Positions 11,431-22,552 of a stretch of DNA of 64,000 bases are shown here, piece after piece; position 1 is the first letter of the stretch, and each line of letters opens with the position of its first letter. The position numbers and the translations under genes are program-made. This DNA is from Saccharina japonica. Taxonomy: Eukaryota > Sar > Phaeophyceae > Laminariales > Laminariaceae. A model generated the notes under the pieces. It saw only the letters and a program-made list of their open reading frames with translations. It ran no database searches and was not told the origin of the DNA. The stretch covers positions 84,333 to 148,332 of the forward strand of contig MEHQ01003424.1 of NCBI GenBank assembly GCA_008828725.1. Direction: 5' to 3'.

Positions 11431-13014
11431 ATGACATGATATGTATAAACTCGTCGTATAAAGCCCAAGACGCGAGGGGCTTTAACCTGTCACCCCTGTG
11501 AGGACCGGACTCCCGTCTTTGGCACAAAGTACTATATACATATTATATGTATATACCAGGTACCTGGTTTATGCATGAAAAAAGTAGAGGTATACCACTC
11601 TATACCGAAATATATGCGCCGTTTTCACTTAATATTAATGAAAAAAGGTTCTTATATTTAGGGACAGATCGGTAGATATTTGTTTGTTTTACAGCAGTGC
11701 AGTTCTGAAAGCGTAAACTGCACCATGCTGACCGATAGATTGATGTCTCGATCAAGCTCGGGCACACTTTATAGCTCATACTTATCATATATACTCCCTA
11801 CAGTATGCTGTAAGGCTTACTGCAGTTTGGGTACGTAGGCGATGCCTTTCACGAGTATAATATATAGATAGCCCAGCGGACTATTATAAGTCCTTAACAA
11901 ATGGCGTCGTCGGCACCACATGGGTCGTTGGTCATTGGTCGTGAGTTCGAAACTGACGTCCTCCAAGAACGAAAAACGTTTTTCTAAAGAAACGTGAATT
12001 TCCTCAATCTGAAAAACAAAACTTCTGGATCTCCAGAAATTCTCCAGAAATTGGAACCGCGTGTTGGTGACACGTGACACGTGACACGCGTCGACCGCAG
12101 CGTATACCCAGTCCGTTCCCTGGGGGGTGGGTGTTTTAAGGTTATAGGGCTAACGGTTGACGGGTTAACCTTTTACCAGCGCGTGTGTTCTTTGCGTTAA
12201 ACCGTTCTTTCTATATACCCGTCCACATCCCAACGGACTACTCGTAAGACCTTACCTAACAAATGACACACCGGTACGAGTACTCACTTGTAAATGGTAT
12301 CATACGAGTACATACAGCAGAGTGCGTATCATATGTGTATGTGTATGTGCGTACGTCTATAACATGTGTGGGTGATGATCGTCGGTATACCGGTGTTATA
12401 TAATGTAAGCACGCAGTTAGGCTGGCTCGCGAACTGACGGCTGTATGATTTGTATGAAGAAATAGACATGATTAGATAGGGAAGTCGAAACGAGCCGTAC
12501 CCTACTAAACATATGCTACTATTAATACCACTACAGCAGTACAGGACCACCTAATAAGAAACAGGAAATCTGGTCCAGGCTGGATTTCTTATCTGAGAGA
12601 GGGTGCTTTCCACACTATTTTCAAGATAACGACTCCCGACTTTCTTGTTTTCCTCTAAATATCAGCCTGCCTTTCTTATTAGGTGTCCTGTCCTGCACTG
12701 CTGTACTACAACTATATACAGCCACCACCACTACTATATACATGGGCTAACACTAATACATACTGGTACATACTACTTTGTACCAGGTATGTACTTCGAG
12801 AAGTCTGTACGTACCTCGAAGCACAAAGTGTGATGGCTAGTGATGGCAGTATTTTTGTACTTGTGCATATATATACACCACCATGTTATGAATTGATACT
12901 TGTGGTAGTAGCTTCGTCGAGACGCAACGGTCCCATCGATGATATTATCAGAATACATCAGAAGATCAGAACACCATATGTATTCGTACTCACAACCGAT
13001 CCCCCCACCCCCCC
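11431..13014. repeat. 1.58-kb direct repeat, right copy
   Basis: Nearly identical partner of 8110-9693, including the palindromes at 11593-11679 and 12553-12689 and the left arm of the foldback element (11823-12124). After 13014 the sequence diverges into a second C-rich tract and unrelated DNA, so the copy lacks the right arm of the foldback element. Confidence 0.9.
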
Positions 13015-14039
13015 TTTACCATATTTATACTAACAACCGACCCCCCCCCCCCCTTTACTATTTTTGCCGCAGGCTTGGTTGCTTGTGTACCGCAGGAATA
13101 ATACAATACCATTAATAGTATATATACTGCTTGTTGCTTTACGGTTTGCTCCAGTCCAAGCTCGTGCGAGCACATACATACATACATATTGCTCCATTCT
13201 TTGTATCACAGGAGGAGTCATTCCGCTCGATAAAACACTAACGATTCTCCGAACACGTACATAGCATTCATTTTAATCAAGTACAGTATAGGAGCACAGC
13301 AAGCATGGTGTCGCAGCGATCGAACCCGCGCGCGAGTCGCCAACATTCGTTTTGTTTTTTGTGATCGTTGTTACGTAGCTGTTTTTGTTATTTTGTTACC
13401 TTTTTAACACTGCTAGGGCTGACTACAACAAACGTGCTAAGGCGGTACGTACATAGGGGTTGCGATTTGGAGCTCGCACATACATATAATATATATACTT
13501 CGTATATATACCTGGTATATAGTATACTACCAGGAATATACATCAATAATTTCTCAATGGCGGAGCTGAGGATCTAAGGAGCTTCCCAACATCCGATCCA
13601 TGCATATTATGACACTCGATACTCGTATATATATAGATACATATTACGAGGGACCATAGCAAACAGGACGTACGGTACATAAAAAACTATATATTTCCCT
13701 ATTTTTACTAACAACATTTGGTCCTATTTACTATGGTCCTCCTTAATAGCATACCTATCTAGATGTGTCTTATAAGTATTCTTGGCAAGTAGTGAGTAGT
13801 AATCTACTGATTGACCTGGCATTCGCCAGTATTTTTTGTCGTACGTACACCCAAGAAACACGCCATGCTATAGTACGGAAACCCCCCAATTGCGCTTCGG
13901 GAGGAGAGAGGAGAGAGAAGAGAGAAGAGAGACAGTATACTGCTGCAATCCAGTATATATACTGATTGATTTTGACGACGACAGTATAATCGCTACTGAC
14001 TGAGCCAGCCAGTGCCTAGCTCTAGGTGTTAAGTTCTTA
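13015..14039. other. Intergenic DNA, no gene seen
   Basis: Contains a C run at about 13038-13052, a purine tract (GGAGAGAGGAGAGAGAAGAG) at about 13900-13930, and several TACCTGGTA and TATTAATA words. No credible coding frame. Confidence 0.45.
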
Positions 14040-14180
14040 TATATTCCGTTGGGCTACTGGACCGATTGCCTACCCTACCTAAGCCTGTGAAGGCCTCACT
14101 AATGCCTATAACAAATGGCGTCGTCGTCATGACATGGGTTGTTGCAGTGGTCGTGAGTTCGAATCTCACGACCACCATGA
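14040..14180 (+). mobile_element. tRNA-like SINE family 3 head
   Basis: TGGGCTACTGGACC, ACAAATGGCGTCGTCGTCA and GTGAGTTCGAATCTCAC are shared with the arms of the 8502-9996 element. The T-arm-like part is a perfect stem around TTCGAAT. There is no matching 5' acceptor strand, so it is not an active tRNA. Confidence 0.55.
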
Positions 14181-14437
14181 AAACGCTTTTTTAACCCATT
14201 CAGAACTGAAAAAACTGATCCCACACTAATTTCAAGTAGTTTGTTCCCAAAAATGGGGGACCGGTTCTTAAGGGGTTAAAGAAAAGCGAATTTCCTCATC
14301 GAATCTCACGACCACCATGAAAACGCTTTTAAACCCATTCATAACTGAAAAACTTATCCCACACTAATGACAAGTAGTTTTGTCCCCAAAAACGGGGGAC
14401 CGGTTCTTAAGGGGTTAAAGAAAAGCGAATTTCCTCG
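14159..14437. repeat. Tandem duplication of about 140 bp
   Basis: Two units begin CGAATCTCACGACCACCATG (14159 and 14300). Both include ATCCCACACTAAT, AAGTAGTTT and GGGGACCGGTTCTTAAGG, and both end AAAGCGAATTTCCTC. They differ by a few substitutions and short indels. Confidence 0.85.
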
Positions 14438-14919
14438 TGTCAGAAGCTGATAAACACTCTTCCTTGGGTCCCCATAGATTGTGAAGAACTTCGGGCTAGG
14501 CACGTACGGTACGGAGACCAAAGACCCCGCTGCTCAGAAGGGGGGGGGGGGGTGTACTCATATCGTGCACGAGAGTGAGTGAGTACAGTATGAGGCTTAT
14601 CATATTATACGTAGCTTACAATTTTTCTCCAAGCCGAGATTGTTGGACGCGGCTCAAATGAGAAGCTTCAAACGTATGATATAAACCTGTATATGATACC
14701 ATACACCATAAAATTATCGTATAATATTACGGGGGGCCATAATAATAGTAAATATTTATAGGACCTACAGTACACAAATATTTCCCTTTTTTTACTAACA
14801 TTTGTGGTCCGATTTCCCTTTTCTTTTCTTTTTGTCCATCCCATTTATTATCTTCGCCCTTCTGTTATCTCACTCTTTAATCGTAACTCAGATCCGGGGT
14901 ACACTAACCCTTATACTAC

Positions 14920-15075
14920 TGGAAACTCAATCCCACACTAAAATCAAGCGGTTTGTCCCCAAAAATGTTGGTTGAGTTCTGAAAGGGTTAAGAACTGGAC
15001 TGCTCCCACGAATTTGGGGATAAACTACTTGGAATTAGTGTGGGACATTTTTTTCCAGTTCTGAATGGGCTAAGC
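14920..15075. mobile_element. Palindromic MITE related to the 14159 repeat
   Basis: ACTGGAAACTCAATCCCACA at the left pairs with TGTGGGACATTTTTTTCCAG at the right. The inner words CAAGCGGTTTGTCCCC and GGGGATAAACTACTTGG also pair. The AGTGTGGGA word and TTTGTCCCCAAAAA link it to the tandem repeat upstream. Confidence 0.65.
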
Positions 15076-15079
15076 AGGC

Positions 15080-15360
15080 TCTTCTCCTTCCTCCCCATTA
15101 CAGCAGTAGTATGTACGTGCCTTATTACATTTGTATCGCGAGGATATTTTAGCACTTTCTTCCCTCGTCGACTCTCGTCGAATCGTGCTTACTACCCACG
15201 CCATAATACTACTAATAGTGCTCTCGACAGAATAGCACTTCAATTAATTGGTGTCATTTGAGAACAAAAATCTCCATACACACGGAGACTCGAACCCTCG
15301 ACCTCGAACTTAACAGTCTTCGTGGTTACCTGCTAGACCACAGGGACGACCGGCTCCCGT
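15080..15360 (-). mobile_element. tRNA-derived SINE copy
   Basis: In reverse complement the head reads GGTCGTCCCTGTGGTCTAGC, then an anticodon-arm-like GAAGACTGTTAAGTTC, then a B box GGGTTCGAGTCTCCG. This has the order of a tRNA with loop CTGTTAA (anticodon GTT position). The SINE body follows. The head is too altered to fold as an intact tRNA. Confidence 0.7.
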
Positions 15361-15774
15361 AATAACATAACATATATTATAGATACCTGTAGTATCATGG
15401 TGGTCATCCCATCATGGTTAAACCGACAAATATTCGGTACATTAATTATTGAAGCAAGCGACAACCTTCTCGATTTACTGTAGTTTGTTTGTTGTTTGTT
15501 GATTGTTATTTGCCTTGTAATATATACCAGTATGTGTCATTTATAGACTGCATGCGTATCACACAGCAGCGAGCGGTATTTTATACTTGTGTGTGTACTT
15601 GTATCATCAGTAAATACAACAACAGCAGCAGCAGACGAAATTTGAAAGTATCCTTATTTCACTATGAAAAGTAGTATGAAATATGTACTATGTACGAGTA
15701 CGCGTAGCATGGATGGAATATTTATTTACGAGAGTTGTTTTTTCATGTGCGCGGGGATTTTTTTTTTTTTATAT

Positions 15775-16275
15775 TCTTAAGTACTCGGAGTACGAAATGT
15801 ACTCGATACTCGGAGTATACTCGGAGTGTGAAGTACGTTAGGAGCATCTTCGCATCATTTTAAAGACTCGGCCGTCATTCCTCCCAGGTCCTGGGAACAT
15901 GTGACTGGCGTTTATAGCATTTAAAAATTCACAGATGCTCCCATTACCTCGGAGTATAATTAGAGTATTTTCGAGAAAAAATACNNNNNNNNNNNNNNNN
16001 NNNNNNNNNNNNNNNNNAGAGTATTAGCGGCCTGAATACTCGGAGTACTTGGAGTATGAGCAGTACTGAAGCCCCAAATACTCGGAGTACAAGGAGTACC
16101 CGCAGTATCGGACCCCGAAATACTCCGAGTAAAGCAGTATCGAGAGTGTTCATACCCGAAATACTCCGAGTACGAGCAGTATCCGGAGTATCGAACCCCG
16201 AAATACTCCGAGTACACGAAGTACCTGAAGTAATGTATCTCCAATACTCGGGACTTTACTCCAAGGTACTCGGAC
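15775..16275. repeat. Array of ACTCGGAGTAC palindromic words with a 33-N gap
   Basis: ACTCGGAGTA or its complement TACTCCGAGT recurs about every 30-40 bp in both orientations (15782, 15810, 16038, 16080, 16124, 16160, 16204). Bases 15985-16017 are N. The array keeps frames open but has no coding character. The gap suggests the array is longer than assembled. Confidence 0.75.
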
Positions 16276-16796
16276 AACCTGTTCAAACATGATAACATGT
16301 TTGGCGGGATCTCTAAGAACGATTGAGTCAATAGTAACGGTTCCACCATATTTCGAGTATATTTTATCCCCAAAAATGCAGGTGCAAATAAATCTAAAAA
16401 GGTCTACTCACATTTATTTATGTACATACAGTAATACGCAGATACTCAAAAACGTCGTATTTATGTACTATACATACATTATGATATGCGTAGTAGGTTT
16501 TCGATTCGTCCTTGCGCCACTCCCCTAGGCATGTCCCGGAGGGGAACCTTGTATGATGTATGTAAATAAAAATAGTTGGGAGATTCGACGAATCCTCGCT
16601 CTCACACCTAATAATAGTAAGAAGGCGTTTTTAGATGTGGATTATTATTATTTATTTATTTATTTTAGATCCTTTTGGAGATCTAGGTAAACAAGCTTTC
16701 GCCCAAATACACTTTCTTGTTCGTGTACGTACCGATTCTAGTCCATCTGCACCACACAGACTTGGCATGCCACACTCCGCCAGTGCATCATGCCCT

Positions 16797-17935
16797 GGAC
16801 TTGTCGGGATTAATTTTTTACAGCCTCGACTTTTTTGGGGGTTACTATCATTTTTTATTTCATTTCATTTTTTTCATACCGGTACCTTTTATTATCTTCG
16901 CCCTTCTTCTCTCTCTTCTCCATATAATATGAATTGTCGTAACTCGGATCTGGGATCACAAAGCAGGCTCCTCTCCCTCCTCCCCCACTACGGTTCGTGC
17001 CTTGCGTTTTTATCGCGAGCAGACTTCAGCCCTCTCTTCCCTCGTCGACTTGCATCGAATTGTGCATCATGTGTCGCCAAAATGGAAAAGACGCCCAATC
17101 GTAACGTTTCGTAGACAGGGCTGTTATTGCTGCGCTACTTCGTCTTCCGTTTGTCATCTCACAACGTGTGCGAGTAGCGCTTGCTCCAATCACATACACC
17201 TGGTACCACGTTTCTTCTTCCTTTCTATCTGAATCCTTCCCAGCCTCACGAACTTGATGACCCCCTTCCCCATCCCCTTTTTTCAATCACGCCAAATATT
17301 CAATATATCTCCACAAAAAAAAACAGATTTCCTTCGTTCAGTCTTCCACACATCGACATACAAAAAGGGAACCAAAAATCCAACGACTTTTAGACATGGA
17401 AGATTCTATCAACGAGACCTGACTGCTTGACTGAAAACAACACAAAAAAGTACTTAGCGTACAGTGCGCGACAGGATAATTAAGAATTTGATACTGAGTT
17501 TTTTTGGGGGGGGAAATGAGAATGCGACCTCTTTGTACTGAAAATAGTGTCGAGCACACCCAGTCTTGCGTAAGAATTCCAGTCTGGCCAAAGACGAGAG
17601 ATTCTTAACTGTCGCGTACTGTAGTTCCCCTCCTTATGTATGAACTCCACTTGCCCCAAACCGAAAGAGAGCTATACTACGACGGTATGTAGGTAGAAAC
17701 GCACGCGCTTGCTTTTCAAACCCCTTTAAAGGGACCCTTATTAAGACGAACCCCGTTTAAGGCGAACCCCTTCTACGTAAGGCGAACCCCTTTTAAGGCG
17801 AACCCCTTTTAAGGCGAACCTCTTTTAAGGCGAACCCCTTTTAAGGCGAACATCTTTTAAGGCGAACCCCTTTTAAGGCGAACCTCTTTTAAGGCGAACC
17901 TCTTTTAAGGCGAACCTCTTTTAAGGCGAACCTAC
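16797..17935 (+). repeat. 1.2-kb block repeat, copy 1
   Basis: Starts CTTGTCGGGATTAATTTTTT and contains a headless SINE body (16920-17080). It also contains CAACGTGTGCGAGTAGCGC and AACGCACGCGCTTGC, and ends in the TTAAGGCGAACC minisatellite. Copies: inverted at 18456-19659 and direct at 19661-20875 and 22553-23770. The copies differ by many one-base indels in homopolymers, which looks like either decay or sequencing error. Confidence 0.8.
17755..17935 (+). repeat. 16-bp minisatellite TTTTAAGGCGAACCCC
   Basis: About eleven head-to-tail units of TTTTAAGGCGAACCCC/CCTC. The array recurs inverted at 18456-18705 and direct at 20640-20870 and 23525-23765, always at the same end of the 1.2-kb block. 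Confidence 0.9.
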
Positions 17936-18285
17936 TCATTTGTTGCTTGCCTGAGTCATTTGACCATTGACCACGCATCCCTTTCGAGACGGAGCACCGT
18001 TCATACTCCTAATAGAGACACCTCCAACACTTGGGCGCTCATTACGTTGTTTCCATATATTACAAAGAAACTTTTTGCTAATCTTATCCCCTTCCTGTTT
18101 CGCCGCCTGTGGCCACCATCTATCTCCTAAGATAGCGATCGTTTTCTCGCTACTATTTAGTGTACCAAACTGCTCCATGTCACACTCGTCTATTTTTCTC
18201 CATCTCCNTCTCATACACATCCCTTTCCTCCTTGTATCTTTCACATTCTCCCACTATGTGAATCTCTACTCTTGGCTGGGGGGGG
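17936..18285 (-). pseudogene. LINE reverse-transcriptase ORF, 3' end only
   Basis: On the minus strand the frame reads IHIVGECERYKEERD. It then shifts at the N (18208) and continues KIDECDMEQF, GDRWWPQ and FLCNIWKQRNERP to a stop that overlaps the 3'-terminal module. The EIHIVGEC..Y..ER pattern resembles the C-terminal His/Cys region that ends many non-LTR retrotransposon polyproteins. The catalytic part is absent, so this is a 5'-truncated copy. Here the C tail is missing and the copy abuts the minisatellite directly. Confidence 0.6.
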
Positions 18286-18455
18286 GTGTACAAGTTGTGC
18301 CCGAGTTACAATGCAAGAGTCCTAACGGAACAAGCACACAGCATGACCGTACCCCCCCTACTTATGGGAGCTCACGCTGCTCTTACTTATTACGTAATAG
18401 ACGGTTTGGGTACGTATCACCAAAAAAAATAATCAGGTTGTTTTGTCGCTATCCC

Positions 18456-19659
18456 TTGAAAGGGGTTCGCCTTAAAAGGGGTTCGCCTTAAAAGGGGTTC
18501 GCCTTAATAGGCCCTAGGGTGCTAAGGTTCGCCTTAAAGAGTTCGCCTTAAAGAGGTTCGCCTAAGTTCTAGAAAGAGGTTCGCCTTAAAAGGGGTTCGC
18601 CTTAAAAGAGGTTCGCCTTAAAAGGGGGTTCGCCTAAAAAGGGGTTCGCCTTACGTAGAAGGGGTTCGCCTTAAACGGGGTTCGTCTTAATAGGGTCCCT
18701 TTAAAGGGGTTTGAAAGCAAGCGCGTGCGTTTCTACCTACAATACCGTCGTAGTATAGCTCTCTTTTCGGTTTGGGGCAAGTGGAGTTCATACATAAGGA
18801 GGGGAACTACAGTACGCGAGCAGTTAAGAATCTCTCGTCTTTGGCCAGACTGGAATTTCTTACGCAAGACTGGGTGTGCTCGACACTATTTTCAGCTACA
18901 AAGAGGGTCGCATTCTCATTTCCCCCCCCAAAAAAACTCAGGTATCAAATTCTTAATTAATCCTGTGCGCCGCACTGTACGCTAAGTAACTTTTTTGTGT
19001 TGTTTTCAGTTCAAGCAGTCAGGTCTCGTTGATAGAAATCTTCCCATGTCTAAAAGTCGTTGGATTTTTGGTTCCCTTTTTGTATGTCGATGTGGTGAAG
19101 ACTGAACGAAGGAAATCTGTTTTTTTTTGTGGAGAATATATTGAATATTTGGCGTGATTGAAAAAAAGGGGATGGGGAAGGGGGTCATCAAGTTCGTTGA
19201 GGCTGGGGAAGGATTCAGAATAGAAAGGAAGAAAGAAAACGTGGTACCAGGTGTATGTGATTGGAGCAAGCGCTACTCGCACACGTTAGTGAGATGACAA
19301 ACGGCAAGACGAAGTAGCCTAAGCAATAACAGCCCTGTCTACGAAACGTTGACGATTGGGCGTCTTTTCCATTTTGGCGACACTTGATGCACATTCGATG
19401 CAGTCGACGAGGGAAGAGAGGGCTGAAGTCTGCTCGCGATAAAAAACGCAAGGCACGAACCGTTAGTGGGGGAGGAGGGAGAGGAGCCTGGCTTTGTGAC
19501 CCCAGATCCGAGTACGACAATTCATGATATATATGGAGAAGAGAGAGAAGAAGGGCGAAGATAATAAAAGGTACCGGTATGAAAAAAATGAAATGAAATA
19601 AAAAATGATAGTAACCCCCAAAAAAGTCGAGGCTGTAAAAAATTAAATCCCGACAAGTN
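18456..19659 (-). repeat. 1.2-kb block repeat, inverted copy
   Basis: Reverse complement of 16797-17935: minisatellite first (18456-18705), then AAGCAAGCGCGTGCGTTT, the SINE body and AATCCCGACAAGT. It meets the next copy at a single N (19660), giving a perfect head-to-head junction. Confidence 0.8.
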
Positions 19660-19660
19660 A

Positions 19661-20875
19661 CTTGTCGGGATTAATTTTTTACAGCCTCGACTTTTTTTGG
19701 GGGGTTACTATCATTTTTTATTTCATTTCATTTTTTTTCATACCGGTACCTTTTATTATCTTCGCCCTTCTTCTCTCTCTTCTCCATATAATCATGAATT
19801 GTCGTACTCGGATCTGGGGTCACAAAGCAGGCTCCTCTCCCTCCTCCCCCACTACGGTTCGTGCCTTGCGTTTTTTATCGCGAGCAGACCTTCAGCCCTC
19901 TCTTCCCTCGTCGACTGCATCGAATTGTGCATCATAGTGTCGCCAAAATGGAAAAGACGCCCAATCGTAACGTTTCGTAGACAGGGCTGTTATTGCTTAG
20001 CGCTACTTCGTCTTGCCGTTTGTCATCTCACAACGTGTGCGAGTAGCGCTTGCTCCAATCACATACACCTGGTACCACGTTTTCTTTCTTCCTTTCTTAT
20101 TCTGAATCCTTCCCAGCCTCAACGAACTTTGATGACCCCCTTCCCCATCCCCTTTTTTTCAATCACGCCAAATATTCAATATATTCTCCACAAAAAAAAA
20201 ACAGATTTCCTTCGTTCAGTCTTCCACACATCGACATACAAAAAGGGAACCAAAAATCCAACGACTTTTTAGACATGGAAGATTCTTATCAACGAGACCT
20301 GACTGCTTGACTGAAAAACAACACAAAAAAGTTACTTAGCGTACCAGTGCGCGACAGGATAATTAAGAATTTGATACTGAGTTTTTTTGGGGGGGGGAAA
20401 TGAGAATGCGACCCTCTTTGTAGCTGAAAATAGTGTCGAGCACACCCAGTCTTGCGTAAGAAATTCCAGTTCTGGCCAAAGACGAGAGATTCTTAACTGC
20501 TCGCGGTACTGTAGTTCCCCTCCTTATGTATGAACTCCACTTGCCCCAAACCGAAAAAGAGAGCTATACTACGACGGTATGTAGGTAGAAACGCACGCGC
20601 TTGCTTTCAAACCCCTTTAAAGGGACCCTATTAAGACGAACCCCGTTTAAGGCGAACCCCTTCTACGTAAGGCGAACCCCTTTTTTAAGGCGAACCCCCT
20701 TTTAAGGCGAACCTCTTTTAAGGCGAACCCCTTTTAAGGCGAACCTCTTTCTACGATAAGGGCGAACCTCTTTAAGGCGAACTCTTTTAAGGCGAACTTT
20801 AAGCAACCCTTAACGATTTAAGGCGACCCGCTTTTAAGGCGACCCGTTTTAAGGCGAACCCCTTTCAAGGATAGC
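19661..20875 (+). repeat. 1.2-kb block repeat, copy 3
   Basis: Starts ACTTGTCGGGATTAATTTTT directly after the N at 19660 and ends in a partly degenerate minisatellite (20640-20870). Confidence 0.8.
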
Positions 20876-21049
20876 GACAAAAACAACTGATTTATTTATT
20901 TTTGGTGATACGTACCCAACCGTCTATTACGTAATAAGTAAGAGCAGCGTGAGCTCCATTAAGTAGGCGGGGTCGGTCATGCTGTGTGCTTGTTCCGTTA
21001 GGACTACTTGCATTGTAAACTCGGGCACCAAACTTGTACACCCCCCCCC

Positions 21050-21402
21050 AGCATGAGGTAGATTCACATAGTGGGAGAATGTGAAAGATACAAGGAGGAA
21101 AGGGATGTGTGGANGGAGATGGAGAAAAATAGACGAGTGTGACATGGAGCAGTTTGGTACACTAAATAGTAGCGAGAAAACGATCGCTATCTTAGGAGAT
21201 AGATGGTGGCCACAGGCGGCGAAACAGGAAGGGGATAAGATTAGCAAAAAGTTTCTTTGTAATATATGGAAACAACGTAATGAGCGCCCAAGTGTTGGAG
21301 GTGTCTCTATTAGGAGTATGAACGGTGCTCCGTCTCGAAAGGGATGCGTGGTCAATGGTCAAATGACTCAGGCAAGCAACAAATGAGTACCCCCCCCCCC
21401 CC
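21050..21402 (+). pseudogene. LINE ORF 3' end with poly-C tail
   Basis: Same coding remnant as at 17936-18285: HIVGECERYKEERD, a frame change at the N (21114), then KIDECDMEQF and GDRWWPQ. The last codons run to a TGA that lies inside the conserved ATGAGTAC, which is followed by about 14 C. The stop codon is thus almost at the element end, leaving practically no 3' UTR. It is truncated at the 5' side and cannot encode an enzyme. Confidence 0.65.
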
Positions 21403-21437
21403 CCTCAGTCATTAGGCAGTTAGTTTCCATTTTGTTA

Positions 21438-21560
21438 TAAGGATTACTCTGGGCTGGGTAATCGATCTCGATCGATATTTTACCCCTATAGCTCAGTAGG
21501 TAAACACCCTCAGATTTGGCGTCGTCGTCAGGACCGGCTGAAACCTTCACTTTCTATCGC
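21438..21560 (+). mobile_element. tRNA-like SINE family 2, decayed
   Basis: AGGATTACTCTGGGCTGGGT, ATTTTACCCCTATAGCTC and AGTAGGTAAACACCCTCAG match the copy at 10012-10140, but the B box is lost. The inverted leader recurs at about 21868-21910, so this may be one end of a composite palindrome. Confidence 0.5.
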
Positions 21561-21689
21561 TAAAAATGTCCGCTCTACAGTCCCCCGAGAGGGTTAAGAA
21601 AGGCTGTCACAAAACCTTGGTATCGGGGCTGCGGCTGTCCATTTGTTGAGCGGGAACACGAAATCAACTCTCTCCCATACGTCAGAGTT

Positions 21690-21865
21690 GTACTCGTAGA
21701 GCAATGCCAACGGCGGCATGTATATATAGGGGAGCGTGCCCTGTTATTTTCTTATCTCCTCTTATCAGGAACTTAAATACAGTTGTAGAGCAATGCCAAC
21801 GGCGGCATGTATATATAGGGGAGCGTGCCTTGTTATTTTCTTATCTCCTCGCATCAGGGAACTTG
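21690..21865. repeat. Tandem pair of about 90 bp
   Basis: Two units share GAGCAATGCCAACGGCGGC, ATATAGGGGAGCGTGCC and TTATTTTCTTATCTCCTC, differing by a few bases. The pair is duplicated again at 24598-24773. Confidence 0.85.
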
Positions 21866-22041
21866 GGTTATAGGGGTAAAAGATCGATCGATTGCCCAGC
21901 CCAGGGTAATCCTTATAACAGTATTCACCCGAAACATTTAACCCTATGACGGAGGACCTAGAGTAAATAGGGGGCCTACGGTGCACACAAAAACCTATAT
22001 ATTTACCTATTTTTACGAAACAATATTTGGTTCCCTGTTTA

Positions 22042-22400
22042 CTACTGGACGCATGCTACGATAGAGGTGCGCCATGTTTTTTGTCTGAGCTCCTCACTTA
22101 AGGAGCGTCATATCTCACCGAAAAAATGATTTTGGTCGAAAATGAAAGGGCTGCCCGATGATAAGCCTCATGGCCGAACTATAACTGAAACATTATTCGT
22201 CACAAAAAATGGAATTCCGACGAATTTGGGTTAAGAAGGCCGATCGTTCAGAAAACGATTCAGCCGAAAAGTGCTACCTCTACCGTAGCACGCACGCGTC
22301 TATGGTCCCCCCGTAATGGAAGAAGTTATGACGCTCCCTCCTTAGGTGAGGAGCTCGGAAAAAACGTGGTGCACCTCTATCGTAGCATGCGTCTCCAGGA
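22042..22400. mobile_element. Foldback MITE with ACGCATGCTACGATAGAGG ends
   Basis: The left end reads GCATGCTACGATAGAGGTGC, GTCTGAGCTCCTCAC and AAGGAGCGTCAT. The right end is its reverse complement (ATGACGCTCCCTCC, GTGAGGAGCTCGG, GCACCTCTATCGTAGCATGC). Arms are about 70 bp with about 200 bp between. A second copy is at 24950-25308. A single end-like CCTCTATCGTAGCACG is at 27511. Confidence 0.7.
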
Positions 22401-22552
22401 GCTCAATACGGGTCCACCCGTCCACCCGAAACATGAACCCTATTTATAGAAGAAGTTTCTGTTCGCGCAGCTGGACCAAGGCTTCTTCGCACTACCGTAG
22501 AATGGTCCTAAAAATAAAGGTACTATTCATACAGATTCATACGTTCTTTTAN

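Larger units (their letters stand above)
21050..22550. repeat. Tandem duplication with 2,908-bp period, left copy
   Basis: The LINE end, tRNA-like SINE, 90-bp tandem pair and foldback element in 21050-22550 recur almost identically in 23958-25458. The two sequences part after about 22550, where an N (22552) begins another 1.2-kb block. Between the copies lies 22553-23957. Confidence 0.85.

Noticed and set aside
8110..13014. LTR retrotransposon with 1.58-kb LTRs
   Set aside because: The repeats lack TG...CA ends, no target duplication or primer site is seen, and the centre has no pol genes.
14150..14195. Functional tRNA gene suggested by GTGAGTTCGAATCTCAC
   Set aside because: The T-arm-like stem is perfect but no matching acceptor or D-arm strands exist at the right distance. 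It is a SINE head.
15275..15356. Functional tRNA-Asn (minus)
   Set aside because: Boxes and anticodon-like loop are present, but the acceptor stem does not pair and the unit is fused to a SINE body repeated elsewhere.
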